Shown here: positions 51,666-60,717 of the stretch, one piece after another
Layout: each line of letters begins with the position of its first letter
Position numbering within the stretch: position 1 is the first letter of the stretch
Source of the DNA: Chromatiales bacterium
Lineage (GTDB): Bacteria; Pseudomonadota; Gammaproteobacteria; JAGRCI01
DNA length: 64,000 nt
Assembly (NCBI GenBank): GCA_020445565.1
Contig: JAGRGI010000062.1
Span: 1-64,000 of the forward strand
Direction of reading: 5' to 3'
Made by a program: the position numbers and the translations under genes
Notes under the pieces: generated by a model
Told to the model about the DNA's origin: nothing
The model's input: the letters and a program-made list of their open reading frames with translations, nothing else
The model's database searches: none

Positions 51666-52766
51666 TCAGGGCGCCCTGGCGGGAACCACCGGTGTCTCGG
51701 AACGCACCTCGGCATTCTGGCCGCGATGCCGCAGCAAATGATCCATCAGCACAATCGCGAGCATGGCCTCGGCGATGGGCGTGGCGCGGATGCCGACGCA
51801 GGGGTCATGGCGGCCGGTGGTGACGACTTCCACGGGATTGCCCTGCTTGTCGATGGTGCGGCCGGGGATGCGGATACTGGACGTGGGCTTGAGCGCCAGA
51901 CGGGCGACGATGTCCTGCCCGCTGGAGATCCCGCCCAGCACACCGCCGGCCTCATTGCCGATGAAGCCATCCGGGGTGATCTCGTCACGATGTTCGGTAC
52001 CTTTTTGCGCGACGCAGCCGAATCCGGCACCGATCTCCACCCCTTTTACGGCATTGATGCCCACCAGCGCATGGGCGATGTCTGCATCCAGGCGGTCGAA
52101 GATGGGTTCGCCCAGGCCGGGGGGCACGCCGGTGGCGACCACGGTGATCTCGGCGCCCACGGAATTACCCTCCTTGCGCAGCGCGTCCATGTAGGCTTCC
52201 ATCTCGGCGACCTTGCCGGAGTCGGGGCAAAAGAAGGAGTTGTTCTCCACCTCGTTCCAGTCGACGCTCTCCACCTTGATGGGGCCCAGCTGGGAAAGAT
52301 AGCCGCGAATCTCCACGCCGAGATGTTCGCGCAGGTACTTCTTGGCGATGCCGCCGGCGGCCACGCGCATGGCGGTCTCGCGGGCCGAGGAACGGCCGCC
52401 ACCGCGATAATCGCGGATACCGTACTTCTGCTCGTAGGTGTAATCCGCGTGGCCGGGGCGAAAGCGATCCATGATTTTGCTGTAGTCCTTGGAGCGCTGA
52501 TCGGTGTTGTGGATGATCAGGCCGATGGGGGCGCCCGTGGTGCGGCCCTCGAACACGCCGGAGAGGATCTGCACCTCGTCGGCCTCGCGCCGCTGGGTGG
52601 TGTGGCGGCTGGTACCGGGTTTGCGCCGGTCCAGATCGTGCTGCAGATCGGCCTCACTCAGCGCCATTCCCGGCGGACAGCCGTCGACGATACAGCCGAT
52701 GGCGGGACCGTGGCTCTCGCCGAAGCCGGTCACACAGAACAATTTGCCGATACTGTTACCGGACAT
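51666..52766 (-). CDS. aroC: Chorismate synthase
   Basis: AroC converts 5-enolpyruvylshikimate-3-phosphate to chorismate using reduced FMN, the last step of the shikimate pathway. The 366-residue protein starts [20 protein letters not shown] and contains the signatures [38 protein letters not shown] and, near the C-terminus, [18 protein letters not shown]. All are intact and the length is normal. It is nine bases downstream of a small hypothetical gene and precedes the MFS gene. Chorismate feeds tryptophan, folate and other pathways, including the trp and folC genes upstream in this cluster. Confidence 0.98.
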   Translation of the reverse strand: MSGNSIGKLFCVTGFGESHGPAIGCIVDGCPPGMALSEADLQHDLDRRKPGTSRHTTQRREADEVQILSGVFEGRTTGAPIGLIIHNTDQRSKDYSKIMDRFRPGHADYTYEQKYGIRDYRGGGRSSARETAMRVAAGGIAKKYLREHLGVEIRGYLSQLGPIKVESVDWNEVENNSFFCPDSGKVAEMEAYMDALRKEGNSVGAEITVVATGVPPGLGEPIFDRLDADIAHALVGINAVKGVEIGAGFGCVAQKGTEHRDEITPDGFIGNEAGGVLGGISSGQDIVARLALKPTSSIRIPGRTIDKQGNPVEVVTTGRHDPCVGIRATPIAEAMLAIVLMDHLLRHRGQNAEVRSETPVVPARAP

Positions 52767-52775
52767 GGCTATACC

Positions 52776-53096
52776 TCACCATTTATCCTCCCCTTCCACG
52801 TCCAGGCCCTTGCGGTGGGTGAGGTTTATCTGTTCCAGGAGATTGGCGAACGGGATCTGCAACGCGTGCTTGCGCGCCAGAGACATAAAGGGCAGGTCCT
52901 CCCTGCCCCAGCCGTAGCTGCCGTCTTTCATCGATTCGTACAGGGCCTTGAGCCCGTCTTGCAGCGGATCGAGAAAAACCGGTGCGCTCTGGCGTCCCTG
53001 GACCTCGCGCTCCAGACAGGCGCGCAGATCCTCCGCCTCGAACAGGGCCTGGCGAACCAATTCCGCGTACGCTTCCGCGGTTTGAGGCCTTGTCAT
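52776..53096 (-). CDS. Conserved-looking hypothetical protein between prmB and aroC
   Basis: A 106-residue, largely helical, acidic protein with no signal peptide or membrane segment. It begins MTRPQTAEAYAELVRQALFE and ends EGEDKW. Central features are SAPVFLDPLQDGLKALYESM and WGREDLPFMSLARKHALQIP. Its ATG overlaps the prmB stop (ATGA), and aroC starts nine bases after its stop, so it is very likely translated. I do not recognise a family. The position between a protein methyltransferase and chorismate synthase gives no clear hint of role. Confidence 0.7.
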   Translation of the reverse strand: MTRPQTAEAYAELVRQALFEAEDLRACLEREVQGRQSAPVFLDPLQDGLKALYESMKDGSYGWGREDLPFMSLARKHALQIPFANLLEQINLTHRKGLDVEGEDKW

Positions 53097-53998
53097 CGCA
53101 GGCCGTCCCGATGCTCACGCAATTGCGTGGCACTGAGCAGGAATACCCCCTCACCGCCGCGCTCGAATTCCAGCCAAAGGAAGGGAATCTCTGGGAAGGC
53201 GTCCTCCAGGGCGTCCTGGCTGGCCCCCACCTCGACGATGAGCAGGCCGTCTTCGCTAAGGTGTGTCTCGGCCTGCGCCAACAGGCGACGGACGATGTCC
53301 AGGCCATCTTCGCCGGCCTCCAGAGCCAGGGCCGGCTCCGCGCGGAACTCCGCCGGCCGGTCGTTCATCTCTTGTGTATCCACATAGGGTGGATTACTGA
53401 CGATCAGATCGTAACGGTTATCGCCCAGGGCCGAGAACAGATCGGATTCGATCGCCCGCACCCGCTCTGCCACGCCATGCTCCTGGATGTTTCGGCGAGC
53501 CACGTCCAACGCCTCGGCGGAGATGTCGACGGCATCCACCTGTACATGGCCGAAGGCGTGGGCACAGGCGATGGCGATACAGCCGCTACCGGTGCCGATG
53601 TCCAGGATGCGCGCCACCCGCTCCGGCTCCACGAAGGCCTCGAAGCGGGCCTCGATGAGCTCGCCGATGGGCGAGCGGGGAATCAGCACCCGTTCGTCCA
53701 CATAAAAGGGCAAGCCGCAGAACCAGGCCTTGTTGACCAGATAAGGCACCGGTATGCGCTCGTTCGCCCTGCGCGCGATCAGACCGTGCAGGCGTTCGCG
53801 CTCTGCCTCGGTGAGCGCCGCCTCCAGGTAGATGGCGGGCAGTTCGAAGGGCAGATTCAATGCCTGCACGACCAGACCGTAGGACTCGTCCAGGGCGTTG
53901 TCGGTACCGTGCCCGTAGAAGAGCCCCTTTGCCTCGAACAAGCTGGCGCCCCATCGGACGAAATCGCGCAGGGTTTGCAAGGCTGGATCGGCGGGCAA
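53093..53998 (-). CDS. prmB: Ribosomal protein L3 glutamine methyltransferase PrmB
   Basis: A SAM-dependent N5-glutamine methyltransferase of the HemK family that modifies ribosomal protein L3. The ~301-residue chain has an N-terminal helical domain (FVRWGASLFEAKGLFYGHGT), the substrate-proximal NERIPVPYLVNKAWFCGLPF and VDERVLIPRSPIGELI, the SAM-binding LDIGTGSGCIA and the catalytic NPPY. The FCGLPFYVDERVLIPRSPIGELI region distinguishes PrmB from PrmC. I favour the TTG at 53998, which follows AGGGAG and matches the E. coli length. The frame is open up to a GTG at 54073 overlapping the dedD stop (GTGA), which is the alternative start. Confidence 0.92.
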   Translation of the reverse strand: MPADPALQTLRDFVRWGASLFEAKGLFYGHGTDNALDESYGLVVQALNLPFELPAIYLEAALTEAERERLHGLIARRANERIPVPYLVNKAWFCGLPFYVDERVLIPRSPIGELIEARFEAFVEPERVARILDIGTGSGCIAIACAHAFGHVQVDAVDISAEALDVARRNIQEHGVAERVRAIESDLFSALGDNRYDLIVSNPPYVDTQEMNDRPAEFRAEPALALEAGEDGLDIVRRLLAQAETHLSEDGLLIVEVGASQDALEDAFPEIPFLWLEFERGGEGVFLLSATQLREHRDGLR

Positions 53999-54069
53999 CG
54001 GCGGCTCCCTGGTAAAGGCGACAAAGAATGGGAATGATAAACGAGGCGACCGCACTAGCGAAACGCGAC

Positions 54070-54585
54070 TCACGGATAGCGAATGATAATGCCCTTGAGC
54101 TTATGTTCCTTCGCAATTGTATCGCGGATTCGGCCGAGTTTTTTCTGATCCAGCTCCGGCCCCACCCGAACGCGATACAGCTCTCCCTTGCTCCCCTGCA
54201 CGGTCTCCATGAAGGTCGCATAGCCCTTCTTGCGCAGCTTGTCGCGCAGACGCTCGGCATATTTCTCACTGGTGAAGCTTGCCACTTGCAAAACCCAGGC
54301 ACTGAGTGCGATACCGGACTCCGGTTTGGTTTCGACAGAGGGCACGGCGGGCGGCGCGTCCAACTCGGCCACCGGGGCAGGTTCTGGCATGGGTGGCGGT
54401 GGTTCGGGGGCAGCCACGGGTTCCAGTGCCTGCTCGAAGTAAGCGGGTCTCTCGGGAATGGGCATGCGCTCAATGTCGGGCGCATGGGCGGTTTGCGGCG
54501 CCCTCAAGAGCATGGGCAGAAAGATCACCGCCAAGGCGAGCAACACAGCGGCCCCCACCAGGCGATGCTTCAATCGTAAATCCAC
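54070..54585 (-). CDS. dedD: SPOR-domain cell division protein DedD
   Basis: A 171-residue inner-membrane protein. It begins with a short cytoplasmic segment and one helix (RLVGAAVLLALAVIFLPMLL, residues ~8-27), then a proline- and acid-rich periplasmic linker, and ends in a SPOR domain (~90-171: WVLQVASFTSEKYAERLRDKLRKKGY, VRVGPELDQKKLGRIRDTI). SPOR domains bind denuded septal peptidoglycan, and DedD supports division in E. coli. Gene order accD-folC-dedD is the same as in E. coli. The GTG at 54585 follows GAGGAG; the frame is open to 54723 but would run into folC. Confidence 0.9.
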   Translation of the reverse strand: MDLRLKHRLVGAAVLLALAVIFLPMLLRAPQTAHAPDIERMPIPERPAYFEQALEPVAAPEPPPPMPEPAPVAELDAPPAVPSVETKPESGIALSAWVLQVASFTSEKYAERLRDKLRKKGYATFMETVQGSKGELYRVRVGPELDQKKLGRIRDTIAKEHKLKGIIIRYP

Positions 54586-54595
54586 ACCAACTCCT

Positions 54596-55861
54596 CTACT
54601 CGGGCAACAATCCGGCCACCAGATAGAACGAACCGAACACGACGATGCGATCGCCGGGTCTGGCGGCGGACCGGGCCAATTGCAACGCGCGGCCGCCCGT
54701 GCCGGCCACTTGGATGTCTGCATCCGGCAACCGCGCCCGCAGCCTATCGCCCAGTTGCTCAGCGGTCAGACCCCTGGGACTCTCAGTGGTGTCCGCCAGA
54801 AACCAGGCATCGAACAGCTCGGCCAGATGTCCGAGGATACCCGCAAGATCCTTGTCACCCAACAGGCCAAACACCGCCAGCGTGCGTCCAGCCGCCGGTT
54901 GCGCACACAGGTTGCCCGCCAGGGAGGCCGCCGCGTGGGGGTTGTGGGCGACATCGAAGATCACCGTCACCTCGCCGGGCAACACCTGAAACCTGGCACT
55001 GAGACGGACTGCCCGCAAACCCGACGCCAGCGCCGGCTCATCCACTATCAGCCTGTCCCGCAGACAATCGAGTACCGCAATCACGCCAGCGGCATTCTGG
55101 TACTGGAAGTCGCCGGAGAGCGCGGGAGCCGGCAGCCCGGCATACTCCCCCCCCGACGACCACCAGCGCCAACAGCCGTCAGCCTGGACACTCCACTGGT
55201 AGTCCCGGCCCGCGATACGCAATCGCGCGCCCTTTTCCGCGGCGGTTTGCAGGAGACCGTCCGGCGGCACGGGATCGCCGCAAACGTTACAGGCAGATTC
55301 ACGGTAGATACCCGCCTTCTCCCTGCCGATGGCGTCACGGTCGGAACCCAGAATCCTTGCATGGTCGATATCCACGGTGGTCACCAGGGCGGCGTGAGGA
55401 TCCACCGCGTTGACGGCATCCAGTCGCCCGCCCAACCCCACTTCCAACACCATCACATCCACGCCCCGGCCACGAAACAGCTCCAGGGCGGCGACGGTGC
55501 CGTATTCGAAGTAGGTCAATTGCAACTCGCCGCGATGGCTTTCGATCCTTTCGAAGGTGTCGACCAGCGTTTGATCGTCGGCATCGACCCCATCGATGCG
55601 GATGCGCTCGTTGTAGCGTTTCAAATGCGGCGAGGTATAACAGCCGACGGAATACCCGGCGGCACGGAGAATGGCCTCCAGCAGTGCGACACTGGAACCC
55701 TTGCCATTGGTGCCACCGACAGTGACGACCGTGCAGCCCTCCGGCACCCGCCATTGCAGGCGTTCAAGGATCTCGACAACGCGTTCCAGGCGCAGATCGA
55801 TGGCGCTGGGATGGATACGCTCCTGCCAGGCCAGCCACTCGGCCAGCGTGCGTCGGGGCAT
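54596..55861 (-). CDS. folC: Bifunctional dihydrofolate synthase/folylpolyglutamate synthase
   Basis: FolC adds glutamate to dihydropteroate and then extends the polyglutamate tail of folates. The 421-residue cytoplasmic protein is of Mur-ligase type, with the P-loop GGTNGKGSS (residues 49-57), the SPHLKRYNERI block, the FEYGTVAALELF and VGLGGRLDAVN motifs, and the C-terminal DVAHNPHAA. The Lys to be carbamylated probably lies in GREKAGIYR. Length is normal. The ATG at 55861 is 43 bases downstream of accD, and dedD follows ten bases after the stop. Confidence 0.97.
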   Translation of the reverse strand: MPRRTLAEWLAWQERIHPSAIDLRLERVVEILERLQWRVPEGCTVVTVGGTNGKGSSVALLEAILRAAGYSVGCYTSPHLKRYNERIRIDGVDADDQTLVDTFERIESHRGELQLTYFEYGTVAALELFRGRGVDVMVLEVGLGGRLDAVNAVDPHAALVTTVDIDHARILGSDRDAIGREKAGIYRESACNVCGDPVPPDGLLQTAAEKGARLRIAGRDYQWSVQADGCWRWWSSGGEYAGLPAPALSGDFQYQNAAGVIAVLDCLRDRLIVDEPALASGLRAVRLSARFQVLPGEVTVIFDVAHNPHAAASLAGNLCAQPAAGRTLAVFGLLGDKDLAGILGHLAELFDAWFLADTTESPRGLTAEQLGDRLRARLPDADIQVAGTGGRALQLARSAARPGDRIVVFGSFYLVAGLLPE

Positions 55862-55904
55862 GATTACAGTTCCGTCCTATGGCGGCTCGACACCGCCTTG
55901 GATC

Positions 55905-56765
55905 TCAGACAGGCGGACGATGGCCGAACATGGCCAGCAGCGAAGCCACCCGGTCGCGCAGTTCGCGGCGGTCGACGATCATGTCGACGGCGCCGTGTTC
56001 GAGCAGGAACTCGCTGCGCTGAAAGCCCTCCGGCAGTTTCTCGCGCACCGTTTGTTCGATGACCCTGGGACCGGCGAAGCCGATCAGGGCACCGGGTTCG
56101 GCAATGTTGACGTCGCCCAGCATGGCCAGGCTGGCGGAAACACCGCCCATGGTGGGATCGGTCATGATGGAGATGAAGGGCACGCCCTTGTCCGCCAGCC
56201 GTGCCAGTGCGGCACTGGTCTTGGCCATCTGCATGAGGGAGAAAAGCGCCTCTTGCATTCGCGCGCCGCCGCTGGCGGAGAAGCACACCAGGGGAATACC
56301 TTCCTTCAAACACAGGTCCGCCGCCTGGACGAAGCGCTCGCCCACCACGGCGCCCATGGAGCCGCCCATGAAACGAAACTCGAAGGCCACGGCCACCAGA
56401 GGCATTCCCTTCAGGGAGCCGCGCACCGCCACCAGGGCGTCTTTTTCCTGCGTGGCCTTTTGCGCCTGACTGATGCGATCCTTGTATTTCTTGGAATCCT
56501 TGAATTTGAGCACGTCGTTGGGCTCCAGGTCGGAGCCGATCTCCTGCCGCTCCCCGGCATCGAGAAAGCTGTCCAGGCGCCGGCGGGCGTCCATGCGCAT
56601 ATGGTGCTCGCACTTGGGGCAGACATCCATGTTTCTGTCCTGCTCGGCACGGAACAGAATGGCGTTGCATTTGGGGCACTTTATCCACAGGCCCTCGGGC
56701 ACCGCGCCCTTACCGGTTCCGTCGGTACGGATACGGCTGGGCATCAATTTTTCGAACCAGCTCAC
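55905..56765 (-). CDS. accD: Acetyl-CoA carboxylase carboxyltransferase subunit beta
   Basis: AccD and AccA form the carboxyltransferase that makes malonyl-CoA for fatty acid synthesis. The 286-residue protein has the N-terminal four-cysteine zinc ribbon (Cys30, Cys33, Cys49, Cys52 in WIKCPKC and DVCPKC), followed by the crotonase-like fold with [40 protein letters not shown] and [15 protein letters not shown]. All motifs are intact. It lies four bases after trpA, an arrangement found in many gammaproteobacteria and absent in E. coli, where trpA is elsewhere. Confidence 0.98.
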   Translation of the reverse strand: MSWFEKLMPSRIRTDGTGKGAVPEGLWIKCPKCNAILFRAEQDRNMDVCPKCEHHMRMDARRRLDSFLDAGERQEIGSDLEPNDVLKFKDSKKYKDRISQAQKATQEKDALVAVRGSLKGMPLVAVAFEFRFMGGSMGAVVGERFVQAADLCLKEGIPLVCFSASGGARMQEALFSLMQMAKTSAALARLADKGVPFISIMTDPTMGGVSASLAMLGDVNIAEPGALIGFAGPRVIEQTVREKLPEGFQRSEFLLEHGAVDMIVDRRELRDRVASLLAMFGHRPPV

Positions 56766-56769
56766 GGGA

Positions 56770-57597
56770 TCATCCCCCTGCGAAGTCCATACCGCTGCGC
56801 ATGTCGCGCAGCAGTTGATATACCGTGGCGTCGAGGCGGGACGGATTCCAACCCTCGCTCGCCAATTGTTCGATCAGGCGTACCAGGGCGCTGCCGACGA
56901 TGACCGCATCGGCGATGCGCGACACACGCGTGGCGGCAGCGGCGTCACTGATACCGAAGCCGACGCCGATGGGCAGGCTGGTGAGGGCACGAATCGCCGC
57001 CAGACGCGCGGCCACCTCGTCCACATCCAGATTCTTCGCCCCGGTCACGCCCTTGAGGGAAACGTAGTACACAAAGCCGCTGGCCGCCTTGGCCACCGCC
57101 TGGATTCGGTCCGCCGTGCTGGTGGGGGCCAACAGAAAAACGGTATCGACCTTGTGGCCACGCGCGGCCTTCAGCCATTCGTCGGCCTCTTCCGGCGGCA
57201 TGTCCACCAGCAGTGCGCCGTCCACGCCGGCTTGCGCGCAGGCAGCGGCGAAGGGCTCGTAGCCCATGACCTCCACCGGATTGAGGTACCCCATCAGGAC
57301 CACGCCGGTATGGGGGTCGCGCTCGCGAAACTTACGGACCATGTCGAGCACGTCATGAAGGCTGACACCGTGCGCCAGAGCGCGCTCGGAGGCACGCTGG
57401 ATCACCGGACCATCGGCCATTGGGTCGGAGAACGGCACCCCCAGTTCGATGATGTCCGCACCCGCGGCCACCAGGCCGTGCATCAGGTCCACGGTGGCAT
57501 CGGGCTGGGGGTCGCCGGCGGTGATGAAGGGAATCAGGGCCGTGCGACCCTGAATCTTGAGTTCGTCGAACTTGGCGGCTATACGGCTCACTGACAC
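56770..57597 (-). CDS. trpA: Tryptophan synthase alpha subunit
   Basis: TrpA cleaves indole-3-glycerol phosphate to indole, which passes by an internal tunnel to TrpB. The 275-residue TIM barrel has the catalytic Glu51 in [18 protein letters not shown], the Asp in the same block, the GYLNPV motif with the active-site loop, and the phosphate-binding GFGISDAAA and VGSALV near the C-terminus. The ATG follows GGGGAG. The gap to trpB is 11 bases. Normal length and motifs. Confidence 0.98.
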   Translation of the reverse strand: MSVSRIAAKFDELKIQGRTALIPFITAGDPQPDATVDLMHGLVAAGADIIELGVPFSDPMADGPVIQRASERALAHGVSLHDVLDMVRKFRERDPHTGVVLMGYLNPVEVMGYEPFAAACAQAGVDGALLVDMPPEEADEWLKAARGHKVDTVFLLAPTSTADRIQAVAKAASGFVYYVSLKGVTGAKNLDVDEVAARLAAIRALTSLPIGVGFGISDAAAATRVSRIADAVIVGSALVRLIEQLASEGWNPSRLDATVYQLLRDMRSGMDFAGG

Positions 57598-57608
57598 TCC
57601 CCCCGGCT

Positions 57609-58838
57609 TTAAATCAGCCGGATGCCCTCGCGGGTGGCGATCGTGTTGATGTCTTTATCGCCCCGACCGGAAAGGTTGACGATGATGGACTGGTCCGAAC
57701 GCATGGTCCGCGCCAGCTTGGCGGCATAGGCCAGGGCGTGACTGGATTCCAAGGCGGGAATGATGCCTTCGACACGGCACAGCTCATGAAAAGCGGCCAT
57801 GGCCTCATCGTCGGTAATGGCGTCGTAGTTCACCCGGCCCACGTCCTTGAGCCAGGCGTGCTCGGGGCCGACGCCGGGATAGTCCAGACCGGCGGAGATC
57901 GAATGGGTCTCGATGATCTGGCCGTTGGGGTCTTCCATCAGGTAGGTGCGGTTGCCGTGCAACACACCGGGCCGACCGGCGGTGAGCGGGGCGGCGTGCT
58001 GGCCGGTTTCGATACCCGAACCGGCGGCCTCGACACCGTACATGGCCACCCCCGCATCGTCCAGGAAGGGGTGGAACAAGCCGATGGCATTGGAACCACC
58101 GCCCACACAGGCCACCAGGGCGTCGGGCAGACGGCCGGTGTGCTGCTGGATCTGCTCGCGGGCCTCACGGCCGATGACCGCCTGGAAATCACGAACCAGG
58201 GCCGGATAGGGATGGGGGCCGGCAACCGTACCGATGATATAAAAGGTATTGTCGACATTGGTGACCCAATCCCGCATGGCCTCGTTGAGGGCATCCTTGA
58301 GGGTCTTGGAGCCGGACTCCACGCCGATGACCTCGGCACCGAGCAGGCGCATTCGATACACATTGGGGGCCTGGCGTTTGATGTCCTCCGAGCCCATGTA
58401 GACCACGCAGTCCATCCCCAGACGGGCAGCAACGGTGGCACTGGCGACGCCATGCTGGCCGGCGCCGGTCTCGGCGATGACGCGGGTCTTGCCCATGCGT
58501 TTGGCGAGCAGGGCCTGACCGACGGTGTTGTTCACCTTGTGGGCGCCGGTGTGGTTCAGATCCTCGCGCTTGAGAAACACCTGTGCCCCGCCCCATTTCG
58601 CGGTCAGGCGTTCGGCGTGATACAGCGGCGAGGGCCGGCCCACATAATAAGCAAGGTCCTTGTCCAACTCGGCCAAAAATTCAGGGTCCTTCATGTAGCG
58701 CTCATAGGCCAGACGCAGTTCCTCCAGAGGCTCCATCAGGGTCTCGGCCACGAAACGCCCGCCAAAGATGCCGAAATGACCCCGGGCATCCGGTTGGGTG
58801 CGGTATCCGCCGGCGGTTAGCGAATTGTCATCAGCCAT
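57609..58838 (-). CDS. trpB: Tryptophan synthase beta subunit
   Basis: TrpB is a PLP enzyme that joins indole with serine to make tryptophan. The 409-residue protein has the PLP lysine in [10 protein letters not shown] (Lys101), the substrate motif [10 protein letters not shown], the phosphate-binding GGGSNAIG, and [13 protein letters not shown]. The final block [10 protein letters not shown] is intact. The N-terminal start overlaps the trpF stop by eight bases. The gene belongs to the TrpB1 type that pairs with TrpA, as its neighbour shows. Confidence 0.98.
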   Translation of the reverse strand: MADDNSLTAGGYRTQPDARGHFGIFGGRFVAETLMEPLEELRLAYERYMKDPEFLAELDKDLAYYVGRPSPLYHAERLTAKWGGAQVFLKREDLNHTGAHKVNNTVGQALLAKRMGKTRVIAETGAGQHGVASATVAARLGMDCVVYMGSEDIKRQAPNVYRMRLLGAEVIGVESGSKTLKDALNEAMRDWVTNVDNTFYIIGTVAGPHPYPALVRDFQAVIGREAREQIQQHTGRLPDALVACVGGGSNAIGLFHPFLDDAGVAMYGVEAAGSGIETGQHAAPLTAGRPGVLHGNRTYLMEDPNGQIIETHSISAGLDYPGVGPEHAWLKDVGRVNYDAITDDEAMAAFHELCRVEGIIPALESSHALAYAAKLARTMRSDQSIIVNLSGRGDKDINTIATREGIRLI

Positions 58839-59448
58839 GCTTTACACCTCGGAAAAATGCTTGCAGCCGTTGATGATCCTTGACGCCCTTGGCGGCCTCC
58901 ACACCGCCGCTGACATCCACGCCGTAAGGTTGCACCTGACGGATCGCCGCATTAACGTTGTCTGCGTCCAATCCCCCGGCCAGGATCAAGGGCCGGTCGA
59001 AATCGGCGGGTATCCGCCCCCAATCGAAGGACTGACCGGTACCTCCCGGCACCCCTGCGACGTAGGCGTCCAACAGAAATCCGGCGGCATCGGGGTAGGC
59101 GGCGGTAAACCCCGGCAGGTCCAAACCGGGCCGCATGCGCACGGCCTTGATATAGGGTAGCCCGTAGCTACCGCAATCGGCGGGACATTCATCGCCATGG
59201 AATTGCAGCAAGCCCAGGGGAACACGGGCCAGCACCGCCTCGATCCCGGCCCGCGGCGCGTCCACGAACAAACCCACCGCCGTCACGAACGGGGGCAGGC
59301 CCTGCACGATCTCCCGTGCCCGCTCAACATCCACGGCGCGAGGGCTGCGGGCATAGAACACCAGACCGATGGCATCCGCCCCCAGGTGTGCGGCGGCCAG
59401 AGCGTCCTCCAGACGCGTGATACCACAAATCTTGACTCGGGTGCGCAT
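58831..59448 (-). CDS. trpF: Phosphoribosylanthranilate isomerase
   Basis: TrpF isomerises phosphoribosylanthranilate in tryptophan synthesis. The ~205-residue TIM barrel starts [11 protein letters not shown], with the catalytic Cys8, and has [24 protein letters not shown], and the C-terminal [13 protein letters not shown] and [10 protein letters not shown] prefer the ATG at 59448 because it matches the family N-terminus; an in-frame ATG at 59475 adds nine residues, and neither has a strong ribosome binding site. The order trpF-trpB-trpA-accD is a common proteobacterial arrangement. trpE, trpD and trpC are not in the window. Confidence 0.96.
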   Translation of the reverse strand: MRTRVKICGITRLEDALAAAHLGADAIGLVFYARSPRAVDVERAREIVQGLPPFVTAVGLFVDAPRAGIEAVLARVPLGLLQFHGDECPADCGSYGLPYIKAVRMRPGLDLPGFTAAYPDAAGFLLDAYVAGVPGGTGQSFDWGRIPADFDRPLILAGGLDADNVNAAIRQVQPYGVDVSGGVEAAKGVKDHQRLQAFFRGVKHG

Positions 59449-59567
59449 ACCAATCGCCTGAAAACGCGTAAGCATATCAAATTCCGGGCCGCCGCGGTCG
59501 CATTTGCGAGTGGTGCGTCGTCAGCGTCCGGGTGCGGTTCAGCAAAAAGCCTTATCCGTTAGGCCCG

Positions 59568-59984
59568 TCATGCAGCGTCATCACTCGGACCGACCCAGAA
59601 GAAAGGATTGTAAGCCACCTCCCAAAGATGCCCATCCGGGTCCTTGAAGTAGCCGACATAACCGCCCCAAAAGGCCTTGTGAGGAGCTTTGACCAGCGTC
59701 CCTCCGGCCGATACGGCTTGGGCGACGAGTTCGTCCGCTTGGCCTTCGGAACCGACGTTGTGGGCCAGCGAAAAGCCCTCGAAGCCCTGCCCTTGCGGTG
59801 ACAACCCGGCATCCCGGGCCAGATCGTCGCGTCCATAGAGACCGAGCCAGGTGCCGTTTAGGGTAAAAAAAGCCACCTCGGGCGGGGAATCCATTCGCGG
59901 CAGGCCCAAACCCTTCTCGTAAAACTTTATCGCCACTGCGAGGTCACGGACGGCCAGGGTGACCATGCTGATTCTTGCTTTCAT
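59568..59984 (-). CDS. VOC family (glyoxalase/bleomycin resistance-like) protein
   Basis: A 138-residue cytoplasmic protein with the two-fold beta-alpha-beta-beta-beta vicinal oxygen chelate fold. Typical blocks are MVTLAVRDLAVAIKFYEKGLGLP at the N-terminus, FSLAHNVGSEGQADELVAQA in the middle, and GYFKDPDGHLWEVAYNPFF at the C-terminus. The late Glu in HLWEV is the usual metal ligand; the first half has no obvious His ligand, so metal binding is uncertain. It lies 15 bases after the exported methyltransferase gene and ~120 bases before trpF. Substrate unknown. Confidence 0.85.
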   Translation of the reverse strand: MKARISMVTLAVRDLAVAIKFYEKGLGLPRMDSPPEVAFFTLNGTWLGLYGRDDLARDAGLSPQGQGFEGFSLAHNVGSEGQADELVAQAVSAGGTLVKAPHKAFWGGYVGYFKDPDGHLWEVAYNPFFWVGPSDDAA

Positions 59985-59999
59985 CGGCGCCCGCCCGCG

Positions 60000-60683
60000 C
60001 TAGTGTTTCACGAACCGCAAAAAGTAGTTGCCTCGCAGCAGGGGTGAATCGTCCTGTAATCGGAAATTCTGTGCTTCCACCTCTTTCACCACCATCTCAC
60101 GGCCGGCCCGCACATGGGACATGACCCAGGACGTACTCACCCCTTCGCGGCGGCGAAAATCGATGATCACCAGCTGGCCGCCAGGACGGAGTGCCCGGTG
60201 GATTGAACGCAGTGTGTCCGCGGGGTATTCGAAGTGATGGTAGGTGTCACAGACGAACACCAAGTCCACCGAAGCGTCCTGCAGCTGCACGGACCGGGGA
60301 TCGTTGACGACACCAACGACTTGCGACAAGCCCTCCTTGGCGGCTCGCTCCACCACCTTGTCGACGAAGGTCCGGCTGATATCGACGGCATAGACCTTGC
60401 CTTTGTCCCCGACCACGCGGGCGAACAACAAAGTAAACAGGCCGGTTCCGGCTCCCACGTCGGCAACGCGTTCGCCGCTCTTGAGGTCAAGGGCCTGAAC
60501 GATATCGAAACGACGATCGAAGACCTCTCTGCCGGGGCGCTCGAAAACCGATCGCCAGCGATCATAGTCCGGGTTTTCATAATTGCGATTCACACCGGGC
60601 CGGACGCTCTCGGCCTGAGCGAGTGCGAGACCCGGCGCCAAACACAGCGCCAGCGCAAAAAACCTTAGCCATGGAGACACCAC
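60000..60683 (-). CDS. SAM-dependent methyltransferase with N-terminal signal peptide
   Basis: A 227-residue class I methyltransferase. The SAM-binding glycine motif is VADVGAGTGLFTLLFAR (near residue 75), the acidic motif follows in KVYAVDIS, and later blocks are DLVFVCDTYHHFEYP and ALRPGGQLVIIDF, with MVVKEVEAQNF near the end. The first 23 residues (LRFFALALCLAPGLALAQA) are a clear Sec-type signal peptide, unusual for an enzyme that needs cytoplasmic SAM. The start is one of two adjacent GTG codons close to GGAGGA. It lies 34 bases after der. Similar signal-bearing methyltransferases are known in proteobacteria, but I can give no substrate. Confidence 0.83.
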   Translation of the reverse strand: MVSPWLRFFALALCLAPGLALAQAESVRPGVNRNYENPDYDRWRSVFERPGREVFDRRFDIVQALDLKSGERVADVGAGTGLFTLLFARVVGDKGKVYAVDISRTFVDKVVERAAKEGLSQVVGVVNDPRSVQLQDASVDLVFVCDTYHHFEYPADTLRSIHRALRPGGQLVIIDFRRREGVSTSWVMSHVRAGREMVVKEVEAQNFRLQDDSPLLRGNYFLRFVKH

Positions 60684-60717
60684 CTCCTCCCCGCCGAGAC
60701 TGCCCGACTGTTTTACC

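Noticed and set aside
50522-51823. A 433-codon plus-strand frame opposite the MFS and aroC genes
   Set aside because: Composition is rich in Gln, His and Gly, typical of shadow frames; the minus-strand genes have firm family matches.
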